A stretch of 64,000 bases of DNA from Massospora cicadina (GCA_022478985.1 JAKSZP010014454.1:353708-417707); one strand, 5' to 3'. Positions 22,512 through 33,252 are shown, counted from the first letter of the stretch. Made by a program: numbers and translations. The notes: a model not told the origin generated them from the sequence alone.

Positions 22512-23296
22512 GCCCTATCCTTTTTAACATCACCCTTGACCCCCTCTTGGCCTCCTTACAGGACAAGCTAACAGGGATTCTGGTCCCAGGTAAAGCCCCC
22601 ACACGCACCATGGCATTTGCAGATGACACTGCCATTGCATTTAACTGCCCTGGGGATGTTGCCCTCGCTGCTGTTACCATTGAGAGGTACACCAAGGCGT
22701 CAAACGCCATGGTCAACACCTCCAAGACAACAGTTGTACAGGTCGGCTCCCCCACCTTCCCCCCACCATTTGGTATTGAACCTGAGTGCGGTACCTTCCG
22801 TCACCTGGGCGTTCTCACCAACCAACAAGGAGTTGCGCTAAAAGACAATGAGGACTTGCTCCTTGCAGCAGTTAACTCCAGGATTGCCAGCTGGAACTGG
22901 CGGCACATCACCCCCCAGGGTCGAGCTCTGATGGCCAATGTGTTCCTCCTCTCCAAAGTCTGGTTCCTAGCGCACGTCTGCCCATTCACAGATGCCTTTT
23001 ATACGCGGCTCAATGTACTCCTCCGCTGTTGGATCTGGGGCCTAAACCATCCACCAATGGCCCTCTCAACCATTGCCCGATCCTGCAATGAAGGGGGCCT
23101 AGGGCTTCTGGACACGCGATCCCACGCCACCACAATCTTCCTGAAGTTCCTATGGCCGATTGTCTGCTGGGACGCGACCCCCATGCCCCAATGGGCGCCC
23201 GCCCTCCGCCAGTCAGTGTCAGCAGCTCTGGGTCTTCCTAGATCATCTCTGACCTCATTAGGGGAGTGGATACAAACCACCCAGGCCATCGCCTAA
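22505..23296 (+). pseudogene. LINE-a ORF2, RT part 2 (catalytic FADD)
   Basis: Continuation of ORF2 in the next frame, open from just after the frameshift. It holds L-S-P-I-L-F-N-I-T-L-D-P-L-L, then M-A-F-A-D-D-T-A-I-A-F with the catalytic FADD at 22616-22627, and the thumb region with T-S-K-T (about 22720) and F-R-H-L-G-V. It ends at a second frame change near 23285. The RT active site is intact, so the copy is broken only by frameshifts. A fragment of the opposite strand is also open here but only because of GC richness. Confidence 0.93.
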
Positions 23297-24097
23297 AACC
23301 ATCCTCATCCCCCTACTGGAACCAGGCTCTCCTTGCCCTGAAACGAGTAGGCGCGCGGATCCACCATGCCTTCCTATACAGAAGGGAAGGCCCTGGCCTC
23401 AGCCCCCGTCGCCATGCAATTGTGCACAATGGACAAGTTGTCACAACTCGCCTCAACCCCCAAGATCGTCCACCCATCCGCCCAAGAATCCTTGAGCTTC
23501 TCCTTCTCCGTGAGATTTGACCTTAAGGAATTGTGGAAGGACGTATATCACCCCATCCTGTCAGCAAAGGTGTCCAACACCTTATGGAGGGTGCTCCACT
23601 GTTCATACAGGACAGGGGACCGGACTGGCCCTACCTTCCAGCACCAAAGCTGCCCCCACTGTGTGGAGCCTATTAACTCCCACCTCCATCGTTTTTTCAC
23701 CTGTTCAGGTGTCGCCGCATTTTGGCCAAAGGCCCGCGCGCTCCTCCATGCTCAGCCCTGGTCTGGACACCCTGTGCAAGACCTCATGTTTGAGCAGACA
23801 TTGCCTGGTTGCCATCGACCCCTCCGTGTCCTCGCCTATGCCACAGCCATCTGGACCATCCATAACTCCTTCCTTCGTGCTGCCTTTGACCAGCAGGTGT
23901 GGACCCTTCCACACATGATCACCCACTTTCAGGTACACTTTGAGATGGCCCTGAAGGTCTGCACTATGTCGCCAATCCTCCCCGCTCAGTTGTCACTGCA
24001 GCACGGCTCTGGCGCGCAAACCCCCCTCCCTTTCTCGATGCCTCCTCCCCCCCTTCCCTCGCCTCAGGCTCTTAGGAGCCCAGGCGTAATTCAATAA
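23286..24097 (+). pseudogene. LINE-a ORF2, C-terminal Cys/His domain
   Basis: The C-terminal part is in two frames: 23286-23515 (...Y-W-N-Q-A-L-L-A-L-K-R-V-G...) and, after a compensating shift, about 23515-24097. The latter has L-W-R-V-L-H-C-S-Y-R-T-G and the zinc motif C-P-H-C-x8-H-x4-C (C-P-H-C at about 23650; H-R-F-F-T-C at about 23687-23704). Such a Cys/His element near the end of ORF2 is usual in LINEs and is thought to help bind RNA or target DNA. The stop at 24095-24097 precedes a short 3' UTR. Confidence 0.88.
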
Positions 24098-24156
24098 ACA
24101 TTGATGAATCCCCCTTGGGTTGGGACCATCTAGTACTAAAAAAAGGAGTCAATAAT

Positions 24157-24770
24157 AATAACTAATTAATTTTGCGAATTCAGAGTCACAAAAACAGATA
24201 AGAGCCAAATGCATAAAAGGCAGTTGAATTATCTATCGAGAGTTTGAATTTTTATGCAAGGTCAGAATTTTAATAGTCTTTGTCTATTAAGCACTAGTAA
24301 ACATTATAGATAACTTCTTAAAGCTTATATATAATTCAGATTGTTATTACAAGCAATTGTAATTAGCCTTGCTTACAAGCATGGTATATCTCATATAATT
24401 TATTAATCAAAGACTTTCTCATTTTTGCATCATGTCAGTATCTTGAAATGACAGGGTTATTTAATCAAACATTGACACTATCTGAAGGTAAAAATTGGGA
24501 TAGCACAAGAGCTAAGAGCTGGATACTAACTTTTGGAAAGTCAAAGATGCTGTGAGGTACCTATATTCTATAAATGGATTCATAAAATATACATCATTTA
24601 GAAATATAACTAATTCTATGGGGCAATATGTCAATGTAATTACTTAGTAACGCTAAAAAAGGTATAGTAAAGCTGAATTAAGATGCAGAATGAGAAGGCA
24701 ACAGTAGTCGATTATGAAGGGACTAGAGTTTCCATTGTTTGAGTCAAGTGAAGACCACTAGCAAAGTTAG
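24157..24770. other. AT-rich sequence without recognisable gene
   Basis: No open frame, repeat end or RNA signature seen between the LINE-a target duplication and SINE-II copy 2. Confidence 0.5.
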
Positions 24771-24782
24771 TAGCTAATATAA

Positions 24783-24923
24783 GTAAAAAAAGTAAATGAG
24801 GTGGGTTGACCTTAGGACAAATATACCATGCCAAGTTTTTTAGCATGTGCTGGTTTTGAACCTGTTTTGATCAAATCCTAACCTAGAGTGGAGCAGGAAC
24901 CCCGCTATGCTATCCACTCCTTG
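24783..24923 (-). mobile_element. SINE-II copy 2 (short, minus strand)
   Basis: 141 bp flanked by a 12-bp target duplication with one mismatch, TAGCTAATATAA (24771-24782) and TAGCTGATATAA (24924-24935). Read on the minus strand it begins ACAAGGAGTGGATAGCATAG (tRNA-like head), has AGGATTTGATC as a box B-like string, and ends GGTCAACCCACCTCA plus a T/A-rich tail. This is the same 3' end as SINE-II copy 1 (GGTTGACCCACCTCG). It is shorter than copy 1, either a subfamily or an internally deleted copy; the heads differ. Confidence 0.82.
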
Positions 24924-25281
24924 TAGCTGATATAATTTTTATCTCAATATCAATATATTCAAAATGTCAAACATCACAAATCAGTAAGTGTTAATGACCT
25001 GTTAGGCGAACAGTATGTGGTAATAAGAGAGCCTCACGAGCAACAAATAAGTCTAAAATGGTAGAAGGATACCTTTTTTTCCTGTTGCAATCACTAATTG
25101 CAATAAATTTGATTCAAGACAGTAAGTTTGATAATCTGCAAAGAGGAGATGAATGCGCATCCAAAGCCTGGAAAGGCTTGGGCATGCGTGGTGAGAAGGA
25201 CAGGTTGGCTTTTGCACCATCCAAAGGTAGAAAATGTTTGGCAGCACTGGTGGCCAAAACAAAAAAAAACAAAAAAAACTG

Positions 25282-26205
25282 CGGTATATCACCAGAAATT
25301 TTGGACTGGAAAGCCAAATGCAATTAGTACGTCAATATTCCACACTCTCAGCCACAGATGTCAGTGAAACTTTGGATCTGAGTTTACCTGGATATTAATT
25401 TGACACCACTTTGGGAGTTGTTCTGCAGCGACGTTGTACCCACTTCTAAGAAGTTGTGTATGTAGCACCACACACAATGACCTTCAATTGGTTAGACCTC
25501 AGGTTTGAATAAGTGCAAGCAGCAGACGCCGCTGCACAGGTACACGTGGTGGTCAACCTCTCAGATGGGTAATGTATGGTCCAAATGAAGCACATGTACT
25601 GGCCAAAATTTGAACCAAGTTTTTGTTACACCCAATTTTCTCCCCACAACCATGAAACGTGAAGTCCTTGAGGGCTATCTCAAGGAGGGACTTGGGACAA
25701 TAATGGAAATTAACTCCTTTAAGATGCAGAAATTTTTGCTTATGCCTGATCTTAGCACTGGCAAGTAAATTTCAGTAATCATCCCTCACTCCATAGTTAT
25801 GGAGGACCTGACTCAGATTCCACAAATTATGACTCTAAACTAAAGCCAAAAAAACTAACCGTTCTGTATTTGGTTGACAGCGTACTGCCCACCTTCACTC
25901 ATGGTCATGCTTTTGGCCACAAATTACACAACAGCCCCACCAGAGAGGGAATCCTTATGGTTGAGACTTTCTTGGAGATGATGGAAGCTTGCCACTATGA
26001 GCCCACGATTGACTCTAATGTCGCCTTTCTATTGGGCTATCATGGTTGTTATATTCAGGTAAAACCTGTGTCCCCACAAGTACGCAAAGATGCCAAAAAG
26101 AAACGCAGAGCTCAGGCCAAGGCAGCGGCTATGGTGGCATCTGCCATCCTGCCTTTCCAGACTCAGGCTGACATGGTAGCATTTTCTACTTTGTTTGAAA
26201 ACTAA
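25282..26205 (+). pseudogene. LINE-b ORF1 (broken)
   Basis: Equivalent to LINE-c ORF1. It begins with G-I-S-P-E-I-L-D-W-K-A-K-C-N (about 25284-25325), parallel to T-I-S-P-E-I-L-A-W-Q-A-H-C-N in LINE-c, and continues through S-F-K-M-Q-K-F-L-L-M-P-D-L (about 25718-25756). The open piece 25870-26205 then has H-A-F-G-H at the knuckle position, V-K-P-V-S-P-Q-V-R-K-D-A-K-K-K-R-R-A and an Ala/Lys-rich helix. In the knuckle the Cys residues seen in LINE-c are replaced (T-F-T-H for C-T-F-C), so nucleic-acid binding is lost. ORF1 proteins coat LINE RNA. Confidence 0.8.
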
Positions 26206-26567
26206 TTCTCCAATCAATTAGATTGATCAGCCAAGTCCTAGAACTAGCAGTTTAAGCTTGGTACTCCATACTGGGGCACTATGCACCAATTGAACCCCAA
26301 TTTTACAACCTGGCCTCAAGCAAATTTTTTGAGGATGAATTGTTGGAATCCTATGACAACGAACCGCAAGAGAACAGTAACGTGAAAGCTCAAAAAATCC
26401 AAAATCTAAAAAGCAAACCAAAAACGCCTCCAAAAAAGCTATCAAAATTACTTATGCACCAGGAAAAACCCTGTACAAGCACTTACACTCAGATCAGGGT
26501 TTTAGCGCAGGTGTAGCAAAGTTGAGAGGCAGGGCCTGAGGGGCCCTCCCCTAGCTCATACTGAGCG

Positions 26568-26934
26568 ATGGGGATCTCTTTTACAATGTGGATGTTGAAC
26601 ATCATCAGACTCAAGTCCTCTCCGAACCAGGCTAAAAAACAGAGTTTACTTCAACACAACTTTCCTGTGGACATCCTGGACATTCAGGAGACCCACTGTC
26701 CACATGGTGCTGAGGATGCATGGGCAACTATAATATTCCCTTTTCACTACTTTTGGTCGCTTCACTGTGGAATGCTTATAGATGTGAACTGTAGCATTAA
26801 ATTTTTATAGAAAATACCTTTCTTTATGGTCATGTGCTGGTCATTTCCTTTTTGTGGAACGCCTAAGTGCACACATCAGTTAATGTTTATGCCCCGACCT
26901 GTGTGCAGGTTTGCTGGGATTTCCTCTCATTCAT
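26568..26934 (+). pseudogene. LINE-b ORF2 endonuclease, N-terminal part
   Basis: The open frame 26568-26810 carries V-D-I-L-D-I-Q-E-T-H-C-P, the APE-endonuclease block with the metal-binding Glu, equal to D-I-L-V-I-Q-E-T-H-C in LINE-c (about 53570-53540). Further on, V-N-V-Y-A-P-T-C is recognisable at about 26880-26902. The reading is then cut by the LTR cluster starting at 26935 and resumes at 28091. Confidence 0.78.
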
Positions 26935-28090
26935 TGTATTATAAAGTTGGTGGAATTGTTAAGATATGCCATAAGGTTTTTGCAAAGGGTCAAGCCCACT
27001 GAGCAATGGATGGATGGCTTAGAGATCATCAGTCCATGAGACAATGGTAAAGAGTATAATAAAATATGTGTTAAGATTTTGATATGACTGGACGATAATC
27101 TTGGGACAGCTGGGCGGAATCCGCCAACATAATATCAGTTACAAATATATGAGTGCCTTGAGATGAGGCGATATTGGGATAATAACGAGTCTTATTGGAT
27201 ATAATAGAGTTTATTGGATCGCCTCTATATAAGGCGATAAGGCAATGTTGATATTTGACAAATATGAAGTAAATTGCCTACAAATAGGGCGACAGCAGAT
27301 TAAGAATAATGAGCCAAATTCGAGGAAAATTGGCGGAATAGAATAACCCAAGCAAAGAGAAATAGTATCACCTGAAGCTGATGTATATAAGCGAATTGAG
27401 CGATTAAGAGAGGTAGGTTTTTTAGTGCAAGACGAGCAGGACTGCAAAACGTAGCTGTATTTATAAAATAAATAAAAGAACAGGTTGGGACAATTGCTCC
27501 TATTTTTAATCTGTTTCAAGTGCGTCTGAAGGGCCAACAATCTTCACATCATCTGTCCGTTGTTCAGAGGGCTCAACCTGTGTGAATAGCCCAGCGGATC
27601 CTAGCAATACCACCCAAAATTATAACAATATGAAGCAACTTCTTCAGCCACACTACTTTTATTTATTTGATATAACCCAGCCAATTCCTTCTGCACCACT
27701 CCTTCTTCCTATTAGCAATCCTCCTTTTTCAATCTTCTTATATCACTTAATCTCAGCGACTTTGGTTAATACTGAACCTTTTGCTTAGACTAGTTGTTAC
27801 GCCATATTCTTATTGGTTCTGGAAGAGTTCACCATTTATTAAATTCACGATCAACTTATTTTGAGGCAATCCACTCATTGTTTTTCATACATTGACATCT
27901 CAATATTTGTCATTCATCAACATCACCTTATTGTCTGATTTGAAAGTGATCCATAAATTCCTTCCCAACCCTATATCGCCTCATCCTAAGGTGCTTGAAT
28001 AATTGTAACTTGAAATCAAGATTAGCAGATTATACCCATTCCGCTGTGATAACTTAGGACTTATCATCCAGTAATATCAGAACCACGACA
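26935..28090. repeat. LTR cluster inserted in LINE-b endonuclease
   Basis: The left edge TGTATTATAAAGTTGGTGGA...CCCACTGAGC resembles the left edge of the Gypsy-4 LTR (TGTTATAAAATTGGC...CCCACTGAGC). The right edge ...ATATCAGAACCACGACA resembles its right edge (...ATATCAGAATCGCGACA). Together these suggest a solo LTR of a related subfamily in minus orientation. Inside it, 27069-27539 starts TGTTAAGATTTTGATATGACTGG, which resembles the same LTR on the opposite strand. No convincing target duplication was found for either, so boundaries are approximate. LINE-b sequence resumes immediately after 28090. Confidence 0.6.
27069..27539 (+). repeat. Inner LTR in opposite orientation
   Basis: About 470 bp, TGTTAAGATTTTGATATGAC...GAAGGGCCAACA. 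The start matches the reverse complement of the Gypsy-4 LTR right edge (TGTCGCGATTCTGATATGAC), and GGCGGAAT and GGCGATATTGGG follow in the same order. Flanking pentamers are ATATG and ATCTT, not a clear duplication. Confidence 0.5.
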
Positions 28091-28910
28091 CGTGGCTTCA
28101 CTTCCCCTCCCCCAATTCCTTTGTGGTTGGTGACCTGAACCGCTGGGACAACCAAACCACTGACCACTGACCTTTGACGCCTGCCCCCCACAGGGGCACA
28201 TCAAACTCCACATCCTTAAAGCTACCTTGAGGCTTTTTGATACCCTACCCAATCAGGCTCTGCTGCTACCTAACATGTCCCATCCCCACATACACAATGG
28301 CCAGCTGAAGTTCATGTCCCACATAGACTTTATCCTTATCCTGTTAAAATTTCGCCCCTAAATATCAAACTTACCAGTTACAATACTAGATTTCTTTGAC
28401 CACAGTATTTGTTTTTGTCTTCTACTCTCTCAAGCCCAAGTGCACATGTTCCTAAATGGCATAAACTTCGCCTTGCCAAAATCACGCTTCCCATGTTTTC
28501 ATCCTGGATGGACACTGAAAATTTGGCACAAGAGTTCACTGCTCCATTATGTGCCAATCCCCTTTTCACTTGATAAACCTATAAAGCAAATAACTTCCTC
28601 CAGGAACGCCACATCTCTTTGCAGCACTCTCATGCTTCCTGGCAGCCATTAAGCGCACCCTAGTGGAGGTGGACCACCTGGAGACTAATGTCCCCGATGA
28701 AGGGTACAGCCTGCCTTGGATAATAAATGGGCAGAAGTTTCATCTCATCTCAACGCGCTGGTAAGAAAACCTAAGCATTGCCTTTTTTGTTCATTATAGA
28801 GAAAAAAATATTGTTGCTAGCAAAATGTGCTCTGCCTACTTTTTCCAAAAATTTTCGCCCTGCAACAGAGCTTGCACTGCACACAGGTGAGGCGCCTGGA
28901 CTATCTCATC
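28091..28910 (+). pseudogene. LINE-b ORF2 endonuclease, C-terminal part
   Basis: Continues the endonuclease after the LTR cluster. V-V-G-D-L-N-R-W (about 28118-28141) is the G-D-x-N block with a catalytic Asp; M-S-H-I-D-F-I-L-I-L-L-K-F (about 28315-28353) matches the S-x-I-D block; D-F-F-D-H-S (about 28389-28406) is the decayed S-D-H block. Nucleotides align with LINE-c at 53280-52890 on the minus strand. Several frame changes and stops intervene. Confidence 0.75.
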
Positions 28911-29049
28911 TGTGAAACTCTATCAAAAGTGTCAGGTGAGATTTAAAACGTTTACTCTGAGTTGCAAAAGCTTAAACCAGTTGAGCCTGCCAAAACTAAT
29001 TAATCTCTCGCCCACGCACATATCTTCACTATTTCCCAATACCTGTAGT

Positions 29050-29850
29050 TAATGAATTTAGATAACTCACGACAAACTCTGGTCCACCATTCATGTGCAC
29101 TGCACAAGAAAGTTCAGAACTATATGGAATTCCTTTTTAAGTTCTACCAAAAGTATTGTAATTATATATCCTCCCCAATACTTGACTTGAACAAATGTTT
29201 CTTAGAGACGCGCCTCCTTCCTGGAGGACATGAAGCCTTATGATAACATTGTTTAAAGAAGGGGATAAGTTGGTTTTAGAGAACTGGCGCCCTATCTCCC
29301 TCACTATTACAGATACTAAGTTATCTACTAAAATAATGGCCAACCGCCTAGGGGAAATTGCCTCTGAAGTGACTTCCTCTAGCAATTTTGGCTTTATCCC
29401 TAAGCAGTTGATATGAGACAATATAGATATCGTGGCCAATGCCTGCTAATCTACAGCTATTGGGGCGCTTACGTTCTTAGACCAACAAAAAGCTTATGAT
29501 AGGGTCAACTGAATTACCTCAGGGCCTTTCTTCAACAGTTCCATCTCCCCTCCAGTTCATCAGGTTGGTCATGTTGCTCACAGAGTCAGCCACAATGGCA
29601 GAGCGTGGCCCAGGTTTCTTCACTGATTCATCTCGCCCTCGAAGGGGTCTCCATCAAGGGGACCCTTTTATTTTTATACAACTTCAGACTTGACCCACTT
29701 CTCCGCAGTGCAAATACACGCCTTACTGGTGCCCATGTGCAAGTCCAAGCACCCTTTAAGATGCTGGCATTTGCTGAAAATTGTGTGGTTGGGGTGTCTA
29801 ACAACTATGATGCACGCACGCTGGAGGCAACTATCTGGGGATAATCCAGG
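29050..29850 (+). pseudogene. LINE-b ORF2 reverse transcriptase (broken)
   Basis: RT blocks scattered over three frames: F-L-E-T-R-L-L-P-G-G near 29200, N-W-R/E-L-A-P-type block near 29280, F-G-F-I-P-K-Q near 29385, D-Q-Q-K-A-Y-D-R-V-N near 29480-29510, R-R-G-L-H-Q-G-D-P (about 29640-29667) and F-R-L-D-P-L-L. At about 29769-29790 the active site reads A-F-A-E-N where LINE-c has A-F-A-D-D, so both catalytic Asp residues are altered. Sequence similarity to LINE-c 52340-51532 (minus) is obvious throughout. Confidence 0.83.
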
Positions 29851-30054
29851 GTCAGTAACGCATCACATAAAGCCTCCAAACTGAAAGCACTCTCCTTAGA
29901 AAGATACTAAGACCACTGGCCACTGGCGCTCCTCAATCAAAGTAATCCAGCAGATTGACCTCTTGTTAGCTTGCTCAGGCAGCCACACCATTCCACCATC
30001 TGGATCTCCTTTTGATTCCAGATACACTTCTTGTCTAGTGCGCCACCTGAGAGT

Positions 30055-30215
30055 ATGACTGGAGATGGAGGGTACGCCGCTTTAGTTATGGAACATCACA
30101 TCTTAGACAACGCCACAAAGCGTATCGCCTCCTTGAGAGCCCAACAGATTAGTCTAAGAGCTAGGTAGTGCTTGCTAATTTTCTGCTACTTTCAAAAGTC
30201 TGTTTTGTTGCTTAT
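30055..30215 (+). pseudogene. LINE-b ORF2 thumb, 5' of Gypsy-3 insertion
   Basis: Translation includes M-E-H-H-I-L-D-N-A-T-K-R-I-A-S-L-R, equal to M-E-K-H-I-L-D-N-V-T-K-R-I-A-S-L-K in LINE-c (50520-50460). It stops abruptly at the Gypsy-3 target duplication CTTAT (30211-30215) and resumes at 44300. Confidence 0.85.
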
Positions 30216-30810
30216 TGTCAGATTCTGGTGGTTGACTCAAAAATAAACCTTTGACAACCATCAGATTGGGCTGATTATCTTTTCAACGCTTGATCTAACA
30301 CCTATACTATCACCTCAAAGCCTATTGCAATTATAATTTGGGAAAAATATCTCAATGTCAATTCAATCAAGTATTTTATCAAAACACTCGGGCTGAATAT
30401 GCTCACATATTATGGCTGATTTCCAATGCATCAAAATTTTGGCAATTGGTCCCAATTATTGGGAACAGAATCAACTAACTTGTATACAAAATTGTTTGAG
30501 ACCAGATTGAAGTTAACATCTAAAATTCCCATGGACCATCAGACAAACAAAAAATAAAATCAATTTTCTTCCCAAGGGCGAAATTCTTATATCAATCTGT
30601 GTAATCGTCATGATAGCACTTGCACATGGAGTGCCCAAAAGGGAGTCCCTAGTGCTGTTTAGGGAGAAGCCTGCTGACATCCCAATTAGGGGTATGTCAT
30701 CTACTTTGATCAAGGCAAGAATTTAACAAAAGGTGTATTTCATCAGCAGTATGATGAAACTCAATTTAAGAAGATCCTGGGACAATGTTGCATGCTTTTA
30801 TTGCAATTTT

Positions 30811-31094
30811 TTTAACTGAGGCAAGCCAACCAGGGGACAGGCATTACTGAAAGAAAAAAGAAACAACATGAAACCTGAACAGGGTCAACTCCATCAAAGA
30901 AAGTTTTTCCACCTCCAGATCAGGACTCAAATTTTTCTGGTTACATCATGGGTAAGGTTTTGTGTTATTAGACCTACTAACTGCCAATAGTTTCCTTTGG
31001 AAGGCACCCTGATCGATGTGCAAAGGGCGGGAATTGAACCTGCAACCTTCAGGTTGGTAGCTGTACGCCCTTACCAACTCGCCTTCCACCCCCA
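30811..31094 (-). mobile_element. SINE-I copy 1 (tRNA-derived SINE)
   Basis: 284 bp between 16-bp duplications CTTTTATTGCAATTTT (30795-30810) and CTTTTATCACAATTTT (31095-31110). The other LTR of Gypsy-3 shows the empty site CTTTTATCACAATTTT at 37841-37856. On the minus strand the head is tRNA-like: box A-like AGGCGAGTTGGTAAGGGC (31084-31067) and box B-like GGTTCAATTCC (31040-31030). The body continues to a tail ending GGCTTGCCTCAG plus A-rich sequence. The 67-codon open frame across it is non-coding. The tail resembles the 3' ends of LINE-b and LINE-c. Confidence 0.93.
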
Positions 31095-31258
31095 CTTTTA
31101 TCACAATTTTAGTACCTAAAAACTTCCTGATTTTGAGGTATTTTGACACTAATAAACCTAAGAAAAGGTTTCAGTTATATCAGTTCAAGGGCCAAACTGA
31201 AGTGGTAAAATATCTGTTGAAATTTTGTGCTCAAATGTGGCCAGGAGATGCCCTAAGG

Positions 31259-31267
31259 GTATAAATA
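31259..31267 (+). promoter_or_regulatory. Gypsy-3 LTR TATA box
   Basis: GTATAAATA followed by CTGGCGCC, conserved in both LTRs (31259-31267 and 43931-43939). AATAAA-type signals follow about 40 bp later (near 31300), consistent with an R region. Confidence 0.65.
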
Positions 31268-31629
31268 CTGGCGCCTAGCCTAATGACAGATTATCAAATA
31301 AATACCTTCTAATAAAAGTTATTTTATTTCATCTCTTTCCTGGTTTTCTCATCTGAATCCTTTCTTCGGAGAAGTGTCAACAAACTGGACGCGCCTAATC
31401 CACAGCTTGTATATCTACCTGCCTCAGAAGAAGTTCCCAAACATGAAGGGAAAATTATGCCCAAAATTGGCCAGAAGAGTTGGGGAAATTATAGCAGGGC
31501 TAGTGAGTTTTTGAATGGTCCAGGTATCGTAAACTACAGGCACTATTGAGGATCAATATATGGAACTTTTTCCCAAATAGACATGCAGGATAATAATAAA
31601 AAAGTGAGTGATCCTCAGATTTTTACAAC

Positions 31630-31647
31630 TGGTGCTCACTCAAAATT
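31630..31647 (+). other. Gypsy-3 primer-binding site
   Basis: TGGTGCTCACTCAAAATT starts two bases after the LTR. Its first ten bases are identical to the PBS consensus of Gypsy-2 and -4 (TGGTGCTCACTACAGGGG); the rest has decayed. Confidence 0.7.
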
Positions 31648-33136
31648 GATTACACTCTCTGGAATGGATTCCCATAACCAATTCCCGGCGGAATTAGCCA
31701 GACAAGAAAACAACAATGAGATGGAAACTAGTGACAAAGATACCTTGGTTTATTTTTCCAGTGACCAAGGCTCCGAAGCTGGTACCTCCTACACCTGAAA
31801 TTTTTTTCAAAGTGGGGTGAGCTCATGCAGCAAAACCAGTCGTCCCAAATAGGGATGAGGATGAAGCCATGAACGACAAGGAATTTTCAAAAATTTGGAC
31901 AATTGTGTTGAGATTGCAGGCTATAAACATTGAAATTACTCAGGAAATTTGGGAACTCAGAATGCTCTTATCAACTACAAATTGCCAAGTAACTAGGATG
32001 GACAAAGCACTAAAAGAATAATGTCCAATCAAGCTTTATTCTAAGTAAAGCATGACAACCTCAAAACAAAGTGGCCGATGCTCACCCAGCTTTGACAAAA
32101 GAAAAAGCTCTGTCCATTTGGCCAAAAAACAATTTGGAAAAACTAAGGGCCAAATTCATGCATCAGAATCCAGTAGTTCAGAGCAATATCATGAAACCAA
32201 ATCATTAGAAATTGACATTGATACAGAAACTGATGTTTCAAACATCCGTTATATGCCTAGTATACTGGCAGCAATCCTAACTCCAGATACTTCCAAATGG
32301 GAAAGAGGGCAAATTATGGGCGATGATACACCAAGCTGTTCAAGAAGAAGTATAACCCCTATGCCCAAAACAGGGCGAGATGACTTCAAACCATTTAATT
32401 TACTAAAGTTTGATAAGGATGGAAATGTTCACTCTTTCCTCAAGTTATTTAAAAAGCAATGTGTCGAGCATCAGACCATGCAAAAGGATTGACAGTAATT
32501 AACTCACTCGATTCCCATAGCTGTGACCTCGTTATTCCTTATTTGGGTGACGATTGGTCCTATATGGATGCCAAAATTGCAATAACAAAACTGTTTGGAG
32601 GGCCTGAGAAATTAGAAACCTGAAAAAGAGAGCTTCTTAATATTGAATTCAAAACAGAATGAGACAATTAAGGACTTTGCGGATAGATTCTTCCATGAGG
32701 CACAATTTTTGCATGGGTGCAATGCAATAGATAAGTTTGACACCAAGATTGCAATGGATATCGCGATTATGCCCTTATGTGAACTGCACAATGTCATGTT
32801 GCCTGCATTTAATAGAAGCTTGGAAATCCAAGAGCTTACCAATTACCTAGAAGTTGTTCCTGTAATTTCAATACCCCTAATTGGGCTAAAGATCAGCAAA
32901 AATCCCAGTTTTCAGGCCCAAAAAACAACACTATGTCTGACCAGGGAAAAAAATTACAAAATATGAGCCAAAAATTCGAGCAAAAGCAGCAAACAGGGGC
33001 GATTACATACCACAAATGTGGTCAACAAGGGCATTTTGCTAGACAATGCTACAGACATTCCGACAGAAAGTCTTGGGTCAATTTTGCTCTAGAAATCCAC
33101 AGCATTAGTGAAGAGGGCAAAGAGCAGGTGGAGTAG
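31640..33136 (+). pseudogene. gag: Gypsy-3 gag (broken)
   Basis: Pieces: a polar N-terminus open to 31798 and 32052-32492, and the capsid core from P-F-N-L-L-K-F-D-K-D-G-N-V (about 32389-32427). The core continues through K-L-F-G-G (about 32587-32601), then 32643-32966 with N-E-T-I-K-D-F-A-D-R-F-F and C-E-L-H-N-V-M-L-P. The last piece, 32933-33136, has the knuckle K-C-G-Q-Q-G-H-F-A-R-Q-C at 33017-33049. The Cys expected three residues before this is Tyr (33008-33010), so the CCHC box is broken. Shared blocks with Gypsy-4 gag (A-x-L-F-G-G, E-L-H-N-V-M) establish homology. Confidence 0.85.
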
Positions 33137-33252
33137 AGGCGGAATGCTGTAACACCACCAATTTTCGAACCATTCCACCTGACCCTGGTGAGCTCTTAAG
33201 GGCTGAAGATGTTGCTGAAAATAACCTCAACCATATTGGGGCTAATGATGTC

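Larger units (their letters stand above)
20638..24141 (+). mobile_element. LINE-a: 5'-truncated non-LTR retrotransposon
   Basis: Flanked by a 15-bp target duplication AAAGGAGTCAATAAT (20623-20637 and 24142-24156) and ending in an A-rich tail. It starts inside the endonuclease domain, so ORF1 and the ORF2 start were lost by incomplete reverse transcription. It is strikingly GC- and CpG-rich against the AT-rich flanks and has long open frames, marking it as the youngest or least methylation-decayed element here. It has no RNase H domain. It is of a different family from LINE-b/c (RT motif MEKAYDRV, 3' end CTAGTACTAAAAAA). Confidence 0.95.
30216..31627 (+). repeat. Gypsy-3 5' LTR (with SINE inside)
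   Basis: Begins TGTCAGATTCTGGTGGTTGA and ends GATTTTTACA. The last part, including ATGCAGGATAATAATAAAA, is repeated at 44250-44299, which fixes the LTR end just before the PBS. The real LTR length is about 1.1 kb after removing SINE-I (30811-31094) and one copy of its target duplication. Confidence 0.9.

Noticed and set aside
31021..31094. Possible tRNA gene on the minus strand (box A and box B, T-arm-like GGTTCAATTCC)
   Set aside because: It is the head of a SINE: it continues into a body and A-rich tail, is flanked by a 16-bp target duplication, and the body recurs without the head at 47501-47683. The cloverleaf pairing is also imperfect.
32933..33136. Intact CCHC zinc knuckle in Gypsy-3 gag
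   Set aside because: The first Cys of the box is a Tyr codon (33008-33010), so the motif is C-x4-H-x4-C only.
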